Positions 25,084 through 33,497 of a DNA stretch of 64,000 bases are shown here, in pieces. A program made the translations under genes and the position numbers. Within the stretch, counting starts at the first letter, position 1; the number at the start of each line of letters is the position of its first letter. The stretch is from Vibrio porteresiae DSM 19223 (GTDB taxonomy: Bacteria; Pseudomonadota; Gammaproteobacteria; Enterobacterales; Vibrionaceae), in NCBI RefSeq assembly GCF_024347055.1, contig NZ_AP024896.1, positions 1,612,001-1,676,000 of the forward strand, in the 5' to 3' direction. The notes beneath the pieces are model-generated. The model was not told the DNA's origin. It searched no databases and was given only the letters and a program-made list of their open reading frames with translations.

Positions 25084-26361
25084 TTACAAAATTCCATCTG
25101 CCACAGCGAACTCACCACTTCTGACCATCTCTTGCCAGCTTTTCACCGCTTCCGTTGTTGATACATCTTTCATTGAAATACAGTCACGTGGGCAAACCAG
25201 CGAACACAAATTGCATCCTTTGCATTTGTCGGTGTTAATCCGTGGAATCGGATCACCCGTTCTGGCTTTTTTATCTGTGATTTCAATGGATTGATACGCA
25301 CCATCGTTACAAGCTTTAAAGCACTTACCACAACCGGTGCATCGTCTTTCATCAAGAGACGCCACAACCTTATAATTCATGTCGAGCTCGCCCCAATCTT
25401 TATACTGATTTAATGCCTTGCCCCGCAGCTCATTAACACTGCTCATGCCCTTCGAATCGAGATACTTTGAGAGGCCATCTATCATGCCGTCAACAATACC
25501 AAAGCCATGATGCATCACAGCAGTACACACTTGCACCGAAGTGCTACCGAGAGCAATAAACTCGGCACAATCTCTCCAGCTGTTAATCCCGCCGATACCG
25601 GAAACAGGTAAATTAAACCAATCGGTTTTGCCCAATGTTGCCAACATATGCAGTGCTATTGGCTTAACGGCAGTACCACAGTAACCGCCATTGGTCGCCC
25701 CATTGCGACCTTTTGGATAAGGAATGAAGTCATCTAAATCGACACCAATAATCGATTTAATGGTATTGATAAGAGCCACACCATCAGCATGACCATTAAC
25801 CGCCACTTGTCCCTGCTCACGAATGTCCGCCACATTCGGCGTTAACTTCATCAGCACAGGTAACGTTGTGGCATCGCGTACCCAAGCCATGATTTCAGCC
25901 GCCACCTCAGGCTCTTGCCCAATCGCCGATCCCATACCACGTTCACACATGCCATGCGGGCAACTAAAATTCAGCTCTAAGCCGTCGACGCCCGTATCTT
26001 CTACACGACGAATCAGCTCTATCCACTCTTGACGAGTACCCGCCATAATCGAGGCCAGTAAAGCGTGATGCGGGTATTTTTTCTTCACTTCAGTCATCTC
26101 TTGCAGGTTAATGCTCAACCCGCGATCGGAGATCAGTTCGATATTATTTAGACCAATGATCTTGCCAGAGCCGCCTTTAAGCGCGGCATAGCGACTATGT
26201 AAATTTTTAACGGGATTACCCACGGTTTTCCAAACAGCACCGCCCCACCCTGTCTCAAAGGCGCGCATGATTTGATCGCCAGTATTTGATGGTGGCGCGG
26301 AGGCCAGCCAAAATGGGTTTGGGCTTTTTATTCCACTGAAATCAATTTCTAAATTTGCCAT
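25084..26361 (-). CDS. preA: NAD-dependent dihydropyrimidine dehydrogenase subunit PreA
   Basis: Flavin-dependent reduction of uracil and thymine to the dihydropyrimidines, the first pathway step. The N-terminal 300 residues are a dihydroorotate dehydrogenase-like FMN barrel: NPFWLASAPPSNTGDQIMRAF, LNFSCPHGMCERGMGSAIGQ with the active-site Cys, and LPVSGIGGINSWRDCAEF. The C-terminus carries two [4Fe-4S] ferredoxin motifs, CTGCGKCFKAC and CKGCNLCSLVCPRDC. The partner flavoprotein PreT, which takes electrons from NADH in enterobacteria, is not in this cluster or elsewhere in the window, so the electron partner is unknown. Confidence 0.94.
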   Translation of the reverse strand: MANLEIDFSGIKSPNPFWLASAPPSNTGDQIMRAFETGWGGAVWKTVGNPVKNLHSRYAALKGGSGKIIGLNNIELISDRGLSINLQEMTEVKKKYPHHALLASIMAGTRQEWIELIRRVEDTGVDGLELNFSCPHGMCERGMGSAIGQEPEVAAEIMAWVRDATTLPVLMKLTPNVADIREQGQVAVNGHADGVALINTIKSIIGVDLDDFIPYPKGRNGATNGGYCGTAVKPIALHMLATLGKTDWFNLPVSGIGGINSWRDCAEFIALGSTSVQVCTAVMHHGFGIVDGMIDGLSKYLDSKGMSSVNELRGKALNQYKDWGELDMNYKVVASLDERRCTGCGKCFKACNDGAYQSIEITDKKARTGDPIPRINTDKCKGCNLCSLVCPRDCISMKDVSTTEAVKSWQEMVRSGEFAVADGIL

Positions 26362-26493
26362 AGTTTATAATCCCTATAATTCGAACAGTTCATCCATTAG
26401 TTTTTACTCATTGATCTCCCCACCTTGTTGATCATAAGTAATCTATTTCTTCCTTCACTAAGCTCTCACAACCTACGCAGTAAAAACAAAAAC

Positions 26494-26515
26494 GGATGCC
26501 TAAGCTAAGGCATCC
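26494..26515 (-). terminator. Terminator of the aminotransferase gene
   Basis: GGATGCCT / AGGCATCC, 8-bp stem with a 6-base loop. On the minus strand it is followed by GTTTTTGTTTTTAC and lies 18 bases after the aminotransferase stop. It implies preA has its own promoter downstream. Confidence 0.82.
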
Positions 26516-26532
26516 ATTTTCGATACCGACCG

Positions 26533-27855
26533 TTAAATCAGTGCGTCTACTTGAGAGAGCACTTCATCCATCTTGCACATCTCTTCATTTAGTTGCTCAT
26601 TGGTAATGATCAATGCAGGAGCAATAATCACTACATTTTCATGGGAGTAGGTCATGAAATTTTTCGCTTTCAGCATGCCAAGAATCTTTTTCATTATTCC
26701 TTCAGGGTCTTTACCGTAAGGAACCAATGGCTCGCGAGTGGTTTTGTCTTTCACCAATTCAATCGCCGAGAACAAGCCAATGTAACGTACGTCACCCACG
26801 CAAGCATGTTTGGTTTTGAACGATTCAAGAATTTCTCCCAGTGCATGACCAACCTGATTGACGTTCTCCAAAATATTGGCGTCTTGGTAATAATTAACCG
26901 TTGCCAACCCCGCAGCACACGCCAATGGATGACCACTGTATGTCAGGCCACACGAGAGCACGTTCTCATCGAAATACTCAGCAATTTCTTTACTAACTGC
27001 CACACCGCCTAATGGGACGTAGCCACAGGTCACGCCTTTGGCGAACGTGACAATATCGGGCTTCACATCAAAGTTTTCAAAAGCAAACATCTTGCCGGTA
27101 CGTCCCCAGCCAGTCATCACTTCATCACAAATCATCAGAATACCGAATTCATTACACAGCGCTCGCACCCCAGGCAAGTAACCTTGCGGTGGAATGATGA
27201 TGCCGTTTGAGCCAGTAATGGTTTCCATCACGATGGCGGCGATGTTGTTTGGACCTTCGTACTGAATTTGCTCACGTAATTTGGCCAGATAGTATTCGGT
27301 TGCCTTCTCTTCTGAGGCAAATTCAATCACCTCACGGTAGAGATAAGGGTCGAAGAATTTAATGAAGCCAGGAGCACCAGGCTCGAGCGCATAGCGGCGA
27401 GGTTCACCAGTCAGGTTACCCGCCCCAAAAGAGGAGCCGTGGTAACTTCTATAGCGACTAAAGACTTTGAATTTTCCAGAGAACATACGCGCAATTTTGA
27501 CCGCATTTTCGTTGGCGTCTGCCCCTGCATTGGTGAAGAACACTTTGCCCATGTTATCCGGCATCAAGCTAATGATTTTTTCGGCCAATTCAGCGCGTGG
27601 TTCCGACGCATAAGAGGGCGACAGAAAGCAGTATTGATCCACCTGTTCTTTGATTGCTTGGTTAATCACCGGGTTCGCAAAACCTAAGTTGAGGTTAACC
27701 AGTTGAGAAGACATGTCGGTATAGCGATTGCCATCAAAATCCCAAAAGTAGATGCCATCGGCTTTTTGCACCGGAATCGGGTCCGTTCCTTTTTGTGCAC
27801 TCCATGATTGCAGACTGTATTTTTTCTGCGTTGTTTTTACTTCGCTTCCATTCAT
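26533..27855 (-). CDS. Class III aminotransferase, likely beta-alanine:pyruvate transaminase
   Basis: PLP enzyme expected to turn beta-alanine into malonate semialdehyde. The 440-aa protein shows the fold type I class III features FFTNAGADANENAVKIAR, SYHGSSFGAGNLTG, ICDEVMTGWGRTGKMFAFE and the PLP-lysine motif DIVTFAKGVTCGYVPLGG (Lys about residue 283). It is separated from preA by a terminator and divergent from the LysR gene, so it probably forms its own unit under that regulator. Other omega-aminotransferases share these motifs; the substrate is assigned from the neighbours. Confidence 0.92.
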   Translation of the reverse strand: MNGSEVKTTQKKYSLQSWSAQKGTDPIPVQKADGIYFWDFDGNRYTDMSSQLVNLNLGFANPVINQAIKEQVDQYCFLSPSYASEPRAELAEKIISLMPDNMGKVFFTNAGADANENAVKIARMFSGKFKVFSRYRSYHGSSFGAGNLTGEPRRYALEPGAPGFIKFFDPYLYREVIEFASEEKATEYYLAKLREQIQYEGPNNIAAIVMETITGSNGIIIPPQGYLPGVRALCNEFGILMICDEVMTGWGRTGKMFAFENFDVKPDIVTFAKGVTCGYVPLGGVAVSKEIAEYFDENVLSCGLTYSGHPLACAAGLATVNYYQDANILENVNQVGHALGEILESFKTKHACVGDVRYIGLFSAIELVKDKTTREPLVPYGKDPEGIMKKILGMLKAKNFMTYSHENVVIIAPALIITNEQLNEEMCKMDEVLSQVDALI

Positions 27856-27958
27856 TTTTCATCGCCTTTTAGAATCAAGGGAAAGAGGTATCAACAAGTA
27901 ACCTCTATTACCTAAGGTATTTCAATATGATATGTACTTTAAGCAATCCCTTATGTTT

Positions 27959-27995
27959 GATAAATTACCAATTATCAACGTAAACATTAGGGTTT
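27959..27995 (+). repeat. Left copy of a perfect 37-bp inverted repeat bracketing the LysR gene
   Basis: The 37 bases beginning GATAAATTACCAATTATC are the exact reverse complement of 29066-29102. The repeat ends 8 bases before the LysR start codon. It contains the dyad GATAA-N8-TTATC, which resembles a LysR-type binding site. Confidence 0.95.
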
Positions 27996-28003
27996 ATGAA
28001 ACA

Positions 28004-28915
28004 ATGAAAGCATTACTCGGACAGTTGTCTGATATGGATATCCGCTTACTGCGAGTGTTTATTTCTGTCGTTGATAGCGGTGGAATCAGTGCTGCAGAGA
28101 TGGAACTCAACATTGGTCGTTCGACCATCAGTCGTCATTTGCAAACGCTGGAAGGGCGTTTAGGAATGGTATTGTGCCACCGAGGTAGAGGCGGCTTTTC
28201 TCTCACCAGCGAAGGAAAACAGATTTACGATTCTGCAGTACGTTTGGTGCGGTCTATCGAAGGTTTTCGCAATGAGGTAAACGACCTACACCAAAGCTTA
28301 AAAGGACATTTGGTCATCGCCATGTTCGATATGACCACGACCAATCCCGACTGTAAGGTGAATGAGGCAATTCGTCACTACGTGGAGCGAGCACCTGATA
28401 TTTCTATCGAAATCCATGTTGTGCCAGTCAACGAAATTGAAAAAGGAGTGATAGATGGTCGCTATGATATAGGGATAGCCCCGCCAACTCGTCGGTCAGA
28501 AAGTTTGGAATATATGCCTCTATTCGGTGAAAAAATGGCACTTTACTGCGGTAAAGGTCACGCACTATTCGGTCGAACTGACACAATAAGTGTTCAAGAA
28601 ATCCTCGAACAACGCTATACGGGTCTCACGTTTAGTAGCCCCAATATGGAACACAGTAACACTCTGGGATTGATAAAAAGTGCGGGCGCGAGCAACCAAG
28701 AAGGGATTATGACGCTCATTCGTTCAGGCCAATATATCGGTTTTCTACCCGAGCATTTTGTCGAACATATGATAGGCGAAGAACAAATTCAAAAAATACA
28801 AAATCCCAAATTCAGTTACCACTGTGAATTTACCTCTATACATCGTAAATCACCTAAACCCACTCGTGTTGTACAACAGTTTATCGACGCGTTATCCCAT
28901 ACGATGCATCCGTAG
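28004..28915 (+). CDS. LysR-family regulator of the pyrimidine catabolic genes
   Basis: Transcriptional regulator placed between the divergent aminotransferase gene and the NCS1 permease. The start at 28004 gives MKALLGQLSDMDIRLLRVFI; the frame is open further back through the inverted repeat, with in-frame ATGs at 27953 and a non-standard open to 27932. The N-terminal winged helix carries SAAEMELNIGRSTISRHLQTLEGRLG. The C-terminal effector domain includes YDIGIAPPTRRSESLEYMPL. The protein is 303 aa, normal for LysR. The whole gene lies between the two arms of a 37-bp inverted repeat. The ligand is unknown; a pyrimidine or beta-amino acid is plausible. Confidence 0.92.
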   Translation: MKALLGQLSDMDIRLLRVFISVVDSGGISAAEMELNIGRSTISRHLQTLEGRLGMVLCHRGRGGFSLTSEGKQIYDSAVRLVRSIEGFRNEVNDLHQSLKGHLVIAMFDMTTTNPDCKVNEAIRHYVERAPDISIEIHVVPVNEIEKGVIDGRYDIGIAPPTRRSESLEYMPLFGEKMALYCGKGHALFGRTDTISVQEILEQRYTGLTFSSPNMEHSNTLGLIKSAGASNQEGIMTLIRSGQYIGFLPEHFVEHMIGEEQIQKIQNPKFSYHCEFTSIHRKSPKPTRVVQQFIDALSHTMHP

Positions 28916-29368
28916 CCGCTCATCATTCACTGGAACAACACCATAAGGTCATGTCTGAACTCGTTATTTATCATAACGTTATATGAAATCGAGGCTCAGA
29001 CCACCCTTGCATATCTGCAACACCATTCTGCCATTATTCCTATCTACTCAGCCTCATAGTTGCAAAAACCCTAATGTTTACGTTGATAATTGGTAATTTA
29101 TCCGACTTATTGAATCCCCTACAGTACATCTAGGAACCTAATATCATTTTGTATGTTGAAGTGAATGCCACCTTATCGGGTAATAACAGCAGGTTATTCC
29201 CTCGACTAATCAGAGTCATAAAATGGTATTGCGACTTACTTAGAAATTCAGAGTTCACTTTAAATGAACACAAAGGATAGGGTTCCTGTGATCTCTTGTT
29301 TTTTAACAATAAGCACAACACTAGCCAATGAATGGCTTGGATCATAGTGAATAGACAAGGAATGTAAT
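28916..29368. other. Long leader between the LysR gene and the permease, with the right inverted repeat
   Basis: A 453-base gap. An imperfect dyad (GTCTGA...TCAGAC, 28953-29001) may end the LysR message. The right arm of the 37-bp repeat is at 29066-29102, and about 260 bases remain before the permease start. No convincing ORF is seen; an 81-codon minus-strand frame here looks accidental. Confidence 0.6.
29066..29102 (-). repeat. Right copy of the 37-bp inverted repeat
   Basis: Exact reverse complement of 27959-27995. Beyond the inner end, similarity continues weakly: 8 of the next 12 bases match the LysR start region, including an ATGA. This suggests the copy derives from that promoter. Confidence 0.95.
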
Positions 29369-30874
29369 ATGCCAAATACAGTCACAGAGGCGAATACAAG
29401 TAAACTTAAAAAGGTGGGTGAGTTTTACGAACTCGAAGTCGGTCAAGATTTAGTAGGTAGCACCTACTTCAACCACGATCTTGCACCAACCAAAGTTGCC
29501 GAACGCACTTGGGGAAAATTCAATATTGCTGCTCTTTGGGTTGGGATGTCTATCTGTGTGCCAACCTATACCATGGGTGGCGTGCTCACCGCCTATTTTG
29601 GTCTCTCTGTTATGGAGGCCCTCATCACCATTTTATTAGCCAACATAGTTGTGTTGCTCCCACTAACGCTCAATGCCTATGCCGGCACCAAATTTGGCCT
29701 TCCTTTCCCGGTAATATTGCGCTCTTCATTTGGTATTGTGGGATCTAACATCCCATGCTTAATTCGAGGTTTTGTTGCCTGTGGCTGGTTTGGTATTCAA
29801 ACCATGTTTGGCGGACTGGCAATTCATCTGCTGTTATCCGAACTATCCGATAGTTGGGCGCATTTAGGTAGTGTAGGTGAAGTGCTTGGCTTCTTTATTT
29901 TCTGGGCATTAAACATCGGTGTAGTTATTCGAGGCGCAGAATCGATTAAGTGGCTAGAAACCTTATCAGCTCCAATTCTATTAGTCGTTGGCCTTGGATT
30001 AATGTATTGGGCTGGCGGTGAGATATCTTATGTGGAAGTATTATCTACTCCTGCAACTCGCCCTGAAAATGCCGGATTTTTCAGTTACTTCTTTGCAGGC
30101 TTAACAGCAATGGTTGGGTTTTGGGCAACATTGTCACTGAATATTCCTGATTTCAGCCGCTACGCAAAATCGCAAAAAGACCAAGTGGTCGGTCAAATCC
30201 TCGGTTTGCCACTCACCATGTTCATCTTCTCGGCTCTCGGTGTATTTTTGACTGCCGCCTCAACCAAATTGGTCGGTGAAACCGTTTCTGATCCGATTAC
30301 TTTAATCGGCAAAATCGATAGCCCATTTTGGGTAAGTATTGCCATGGTATTGATCATTGTTGCCACTTTATCTACCAACACTGCAGCGAATGTGGTTTCT
30401 CCAACTAACGACTTTCAAAACTTCGCGCCGAAGAAAATCAACCATACGCGCGGCGTACTGCTGACCGGGATTATCGGTATTCTTTTGATGGCTTGGGAGC
30501 TACTGAAAAAACTGAACTTAATCGAGTCAGATGTCAGTGTGGAAGCAATGTATTCCAACTGGTTGCTGAGTTACGGCAGTCTATTGGGCCCGATAGCTGG
30601 CATCATGATTGTCGACTACTTCCTGATTAAAAAACAAGAGATCGATGTGATTGGGCTCTATTCTGACAAGAATCTTTATCCTGCCTTCAATGCTTCCGGT
30701 TTCATTGCCCTACTGATTCCCGTCGCTTTCACTCTTGTCTCCGTATTCTTTAATGTCTTTAACTGGTTCTATAACTACGGTTGGTTTACCGGCGCACTAT
30801 CTGGTGGCGTTATCTACTATTTCGTCGCTAACTTTGCGACACAAAAAGCACCAGCACCAGCTCAAGCGGGCTAA
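29369..30874 (+). CDS. NCS1-family nucleobase permease
   Basis: Cation-coupled importer of a pyrimidine, hydantoin or similar base. The 501-aa protein has about 12 membrane helices after a 45-residue cytoplasmic start. NCS1 family sequence is seen in NHDLAPTKVAERTWGKFN, FGLPFPVILRSSFG, RGFVACGWFGIQTMFGG, FWATLSLNIPDFSRYAKSQK and GPIAGIMIVDYFLIKK. AAGGAATG-type spacing precedes the ATG. Its position beyond the LysR gene suggests it feeds uracil or thymine into the PreA pathway; hydantoin is the main alternative. Confidence 0.93.
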   Translation: MPNTVTEANTSKLKKVGEFYELEVGQDLVGSTYFNHDLAPTKVAERTWGKFNIAALWVGMSICVPTYTMGGVLTAYFGLSVMEALITILLANIVVLLPLTLNAYAGTKFGLPFPVILRSSFGIVGSNIPCLIRGFVACGWFGIQTMFGGLAIHLLLSELSDSWAHLGSVGEVLGFFIFWALNIGVVIRGAESIKWLETLSAPILLVVGLGLMYWAGGEISYVEVLSTPATRPENAGFFSYFFAGLTAMVGFWATLSLNIPDFSRYAKSQKDQVVGQILGLPLTMFIFSALGVFLTAASTKLVGETVSDPITLIGKIDSPFWVSIAMVLIIVATLSTNTAANVVSPTNDFQNFAPKKINHTRGVLLTGIIGILLMAWELLKKLNLIESDVSVEAMYSNWLLSYGSLLGPIAGIMIVDYFLIKKQEIDVIGLYSDKNLYPAFNASGFIALLIPVAFTLVSVFFNVFNWFYNYGWFTGALSGGVIYYFVANFATQKAPAPAQAG

Positions 30875-30914
30875 TGATTGAAACTAGAAGCATCATTTTC
30901 CATACCAATAAAAC

Positions 30915-30937
30915 GAACCCCACATCACGTGGGGTTC
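30915..30937. terminator. Bidirectional terminator between the permease and katG
   Basis: GAACCCCAC / GTGGGGTTC, 9-bp stem with a 5-base loop. On the minus strand it is followed by GTTTTATT, serving katG. On the plus strand the following sequence is only weakly T-rich. Confidence 0.75.
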
Positions 30938-31003
30938 ATTTGGTTAAAAATAACACTTCTTTTAGCTAATCACTTCAAGGCGATTGAATCTTAAAGGCTA
31001 AGC

Positions 31004-33184
31004 TTAGAATCGTCCGGCATTCATCACTTTGTTCCATGCAGCGATAAAATCGCGGATCATTTTTTCCTGATTATCATCTTGAGCATAAAACTCTGCGTAG
31101 TTTCGCAATACCGAATTGGAGCCAAAGACCAAGTCAACTCGCGTCGCCGTCCATTTCACTTTGTCACTTTGCCTATCGCAAATATTGTAGCTGTTGCGAC
31201 CAGTGGGTTCCCAGCGATTATTCATGTCTGTCAAATTGACGAAGAAATCATTGGTTAACGCGCCAACGCGGTCGGTAAATACCCCGTGCTGACTACCGCC
31301 ATGGTTGACACCAAGCACCCGCAAACCACCGATTAAGACGGTCATTTCCGGTGCGGATAGTCCCATCAGTTGCGCTCTATCGAGTAACAGTTCTTCTGGT
31401 TTGACCGAGTAATGGGCTTTTTGCCAGTTTCTAAAACCATCGGCAATAGGTTCCAATACAGCAAAAGACTCTATATCGGTCATCTCTTGTAGCGCATCAC
31501 CACGACCGGGCGTAAAAGGCACCGTTAGAGAAAAACCAGCGGCTCTAATCGCTTGTTCAACTCCAACATTACCCGCTAAAACAATGACATCAGCTATGCT
31601 AATTCCAAACGCCACAGCGATAGGTTCTAATACTGCCAGCACTTTACTCAAACGTTCTGGCTCATTCCCCACCCACTCGTTTTGCGGAGCTAAGCGAATG
31701 CGCGCACCGTTCGAGCCTCCACGGTAATCCGACTGGCGAAATGTTCTGGCACTATCCCATGCGGTTGCCACTAATTCTGCTAAAGGTAAGCCACTTTCAC
31801 GAATCTTGGTTTTCACTGCATCCACAACATAGTCAGCGTTGCCAGCAGGAACGGGGTCTTGCCAAATGAGCTCTTCTTGCGGAATATCAGGACCGATATA
31901 GCGCTCTCTAGGACCTAAATCGCGGTGCGTAAGCTTAAACCAAGCACGAGAAAACGCATCAGCAAACAGCGCAGGATCTCGATAATAGCGCTCGGCAATT
32001 TCGCGATAGGTCGGATCCATTTTTAGCGCCATATCGGCGTCAGTCATGATCGGGTTATGACGAATTGACGGGTCTTCCACATCGACAGGTTTATCTTCTT
32101 CCGCGATATCAATAGGTTCCCATTGCCATGCGCCAGCAGGACTTTTCTTCAGTTCCCAATCGTATTTGAACAGAAGTTCGAAGTAGCCGTTATCCCATTG
32201 CGTTGGATGCGTTGTCCATGCGCCTTCGATACCACTGGTGACAGTATCACGACCAATACCGCGTGATTGGTGATTCACCCAACCTAACCCTTGCTCTTCA
32301 ACCTCTGCTGCTTCGGGCTCTCGCGATAACTGGCTAGGATTACCGTTACCATGACATTTCCCAACGGTGTGGCCGCCCGCCGTTAACGCAACGGTTTCTT
32401 CATCGTTCATCGCCATACGAGAAAAGGTAACTCGCATATCCTGTGCGGTGGCTAACGGATCGGGATTCCCATCAACGCCTTCTGGGTTGACGTAAATTAG
32501 CCCCATCATCACTGCTGCCAGAGGGTTTTCAAGGTCACGCTCACCGCTATAGCGCGAATGCTGTGCTTTACTGTTTGCCAACCATTCGGTTTCCGAACCC
32601 CAATAGGTATCCTTTTCTGGATGCCAAATATCTTCTCGACCAAATGCAAAGCCGAACGTTTTTAGCCCCATAGATTCATACGCCATGTTTCCCGCAAGAA
32701 TAATCAAGTCAGCCCAACTGATCGCATTGCCATATTTTTTCTTGATCGGCCATAGCAAACGGCGCGCTTTATCCAAGTTGGCGTTATCAGGCCATGAATT
32801 CAGAGGAGCAAAACGTTGATTGCCAGTGGCTGCGCCGCCTCGACCATCGGCAGTGCGATAACTGCCAGCAGAGTGCCAAGCCATACGAATCATCAATGCG
32901 CCATAGTGGCCCCAATCGGCTGGCCACCAGCTTTGGCTATCGGTCATCAACGCTTTTAGGTCACTTTTTAGTGCCGCAACATCAAGCTGTTGAACCAGAG
33001 CGCGATAGTCAAAACCGTCGTCCAACGGGTTGGTCTTGCGATCGTGTTGATGCAAAATGTCTAAGTTAAGGCTATTGGGCCACCACTCTTTCGCTCTATT
33101 TGGCGACGTAAGGCTGCCGTGCATAACTGGGCATTGTCCTTTTGAGATAGACTGCCCTTTTGAATTATTCAGTTGCTGCGTCAT
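31004..33184 (-). CDS. katG: Catalase-peroxidase
   Basis: Haem enzyme that removes hydrogen peroxide. The 726-aa length is normal for two-domain KatG. The distal site RMAWHSAGSYRTADGRGG supplies the catalytic Arg-Trp-His, and the Trp belongs to the covalent Met-Tyr-Trp adduct together with the Tyr in GLIYVNPEG. The proximal haem ligand is the His in TAGGHTVGKCHG. The inactive second peroxidase domain starts about residue 430. No signal peptide is seen. KatG is usually OxyR-controlled; I could not find a convincing OxyR box in the upstream region. Confidence 0.98.
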   Translation of the reverse strand: MTQQLNNSKGQSISKGQCPVMHGSLTSPNRAKEWWPNSLNLDILHQHDRKTNPLDDGFDYRALVQQLDVAALKSDLKALMTDSQSWWPADWGHYGALMIRMAWHSAGSYRTADGRGGAATGNQRFAPLNSWPDNANLDKARRLLWPIKKKYGNAISWADLIILAGNMAYESMGLKTFGFAFGREDIWHPEKDTYWGSETEWLANSKAQHSRYSGERDLENPLAAVMMGLIYVNPEGVDGNPDPLATAQDMRVTFSRMAMNDEETVALTAGGHTVGKCHGNGNPSQLSREPEAAEVEEQGLGWVNHQSRGIGRDTVTSGIEGAWTTHPTQWDNGYFELLFKYDWELKKSPAGAWQWEPIDIAEEDKPVDVEDPSIRHNPIMTDADMALKMDPTYREIAERYYRDPALFADAFSRAWFKLTHRDLGPRERYIGPDIPQEELIWQDPVPAGNADYVVDAVKTKIRESGLPLAELVATAWDSARTFRQSDYRGGSNGARIRLAPQNEWVGNEPERLSKVLAVLEPIAVAFGISIADVIVLAGNVGVEQAIRAAGFSLTVPFTPGRGDALQEMTDIESFAVLEPIADGFRNWQKAHYSVKPEELLLDRAQLMGLSAPEMTVLIGGLRVLGVNHGGSQHGVFTDRVGALTNDFFVNLTDMNNRWEPTGRNSYNICDRQSDKVKWTATRVDLVFGSNSVLRNYAEFYAQDDNQEKMIRDFIAAWNKVMNAGRF

Positions 33185-33497
33185 TGTTTCTTCCCTTGGA
33201 TAGTGATGATGGTAAGTGCCACCTTTACTCTGCTTAGAAAAACTCGGGCACTGATATTATTCTTTTCATCAACACTTTATAGAGGAAGTGACTAACGCGA
33301 TAATCTTGTTTAACGATTAATCTGATAGACAAAACTGATTGATATCGAGTTATCTATTACTCACAGTAAACAATCAGGCATCGTGCTGCATAGTTTATTC
33401 GTGACATCAATTCTCATTTTCCTGATAATCGCCGATTCAACAGAGCAATACAGCTCGCTCCGACGAGCCCCTTTTTCACGATATTTCGGCGGTAATC
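33185..33497. other. Divergent promoter region katG / esterase
   Basis: 313 bases holding the promoters of katG (left) and the esterase (right). A possible Fur box at 33403-33421 faces the esterase. No gene is convincing; the 67-codon plus frame starting at 33383 overlaps the esterase start. Confidence 0.6.
33403..33421 (+). promoter_or_regulatory. Weak putative Fur box upstream of the esterase
   Basis: GACATCAATTCTCATTTTC matches 12 of 19 positions of the classical Fur palindrome, 77 bases before the esterase start. It is plausible because the gene is iron-related. Confidence 0.35.

Noticed and set aside
29130..29375. 81-codon minus-strand ORF in the permease leader
   Set aside because: Overlaps the permease start on the opposite strand and has no start signal; treated as accidental.
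33325..33361. ATAG/CTAT-like segments resembling an OxyR site upstream of katG
   Set aside because: The four half-site spacing of the OxyR consensus is not met; only one ATAG and one CTAT fit.
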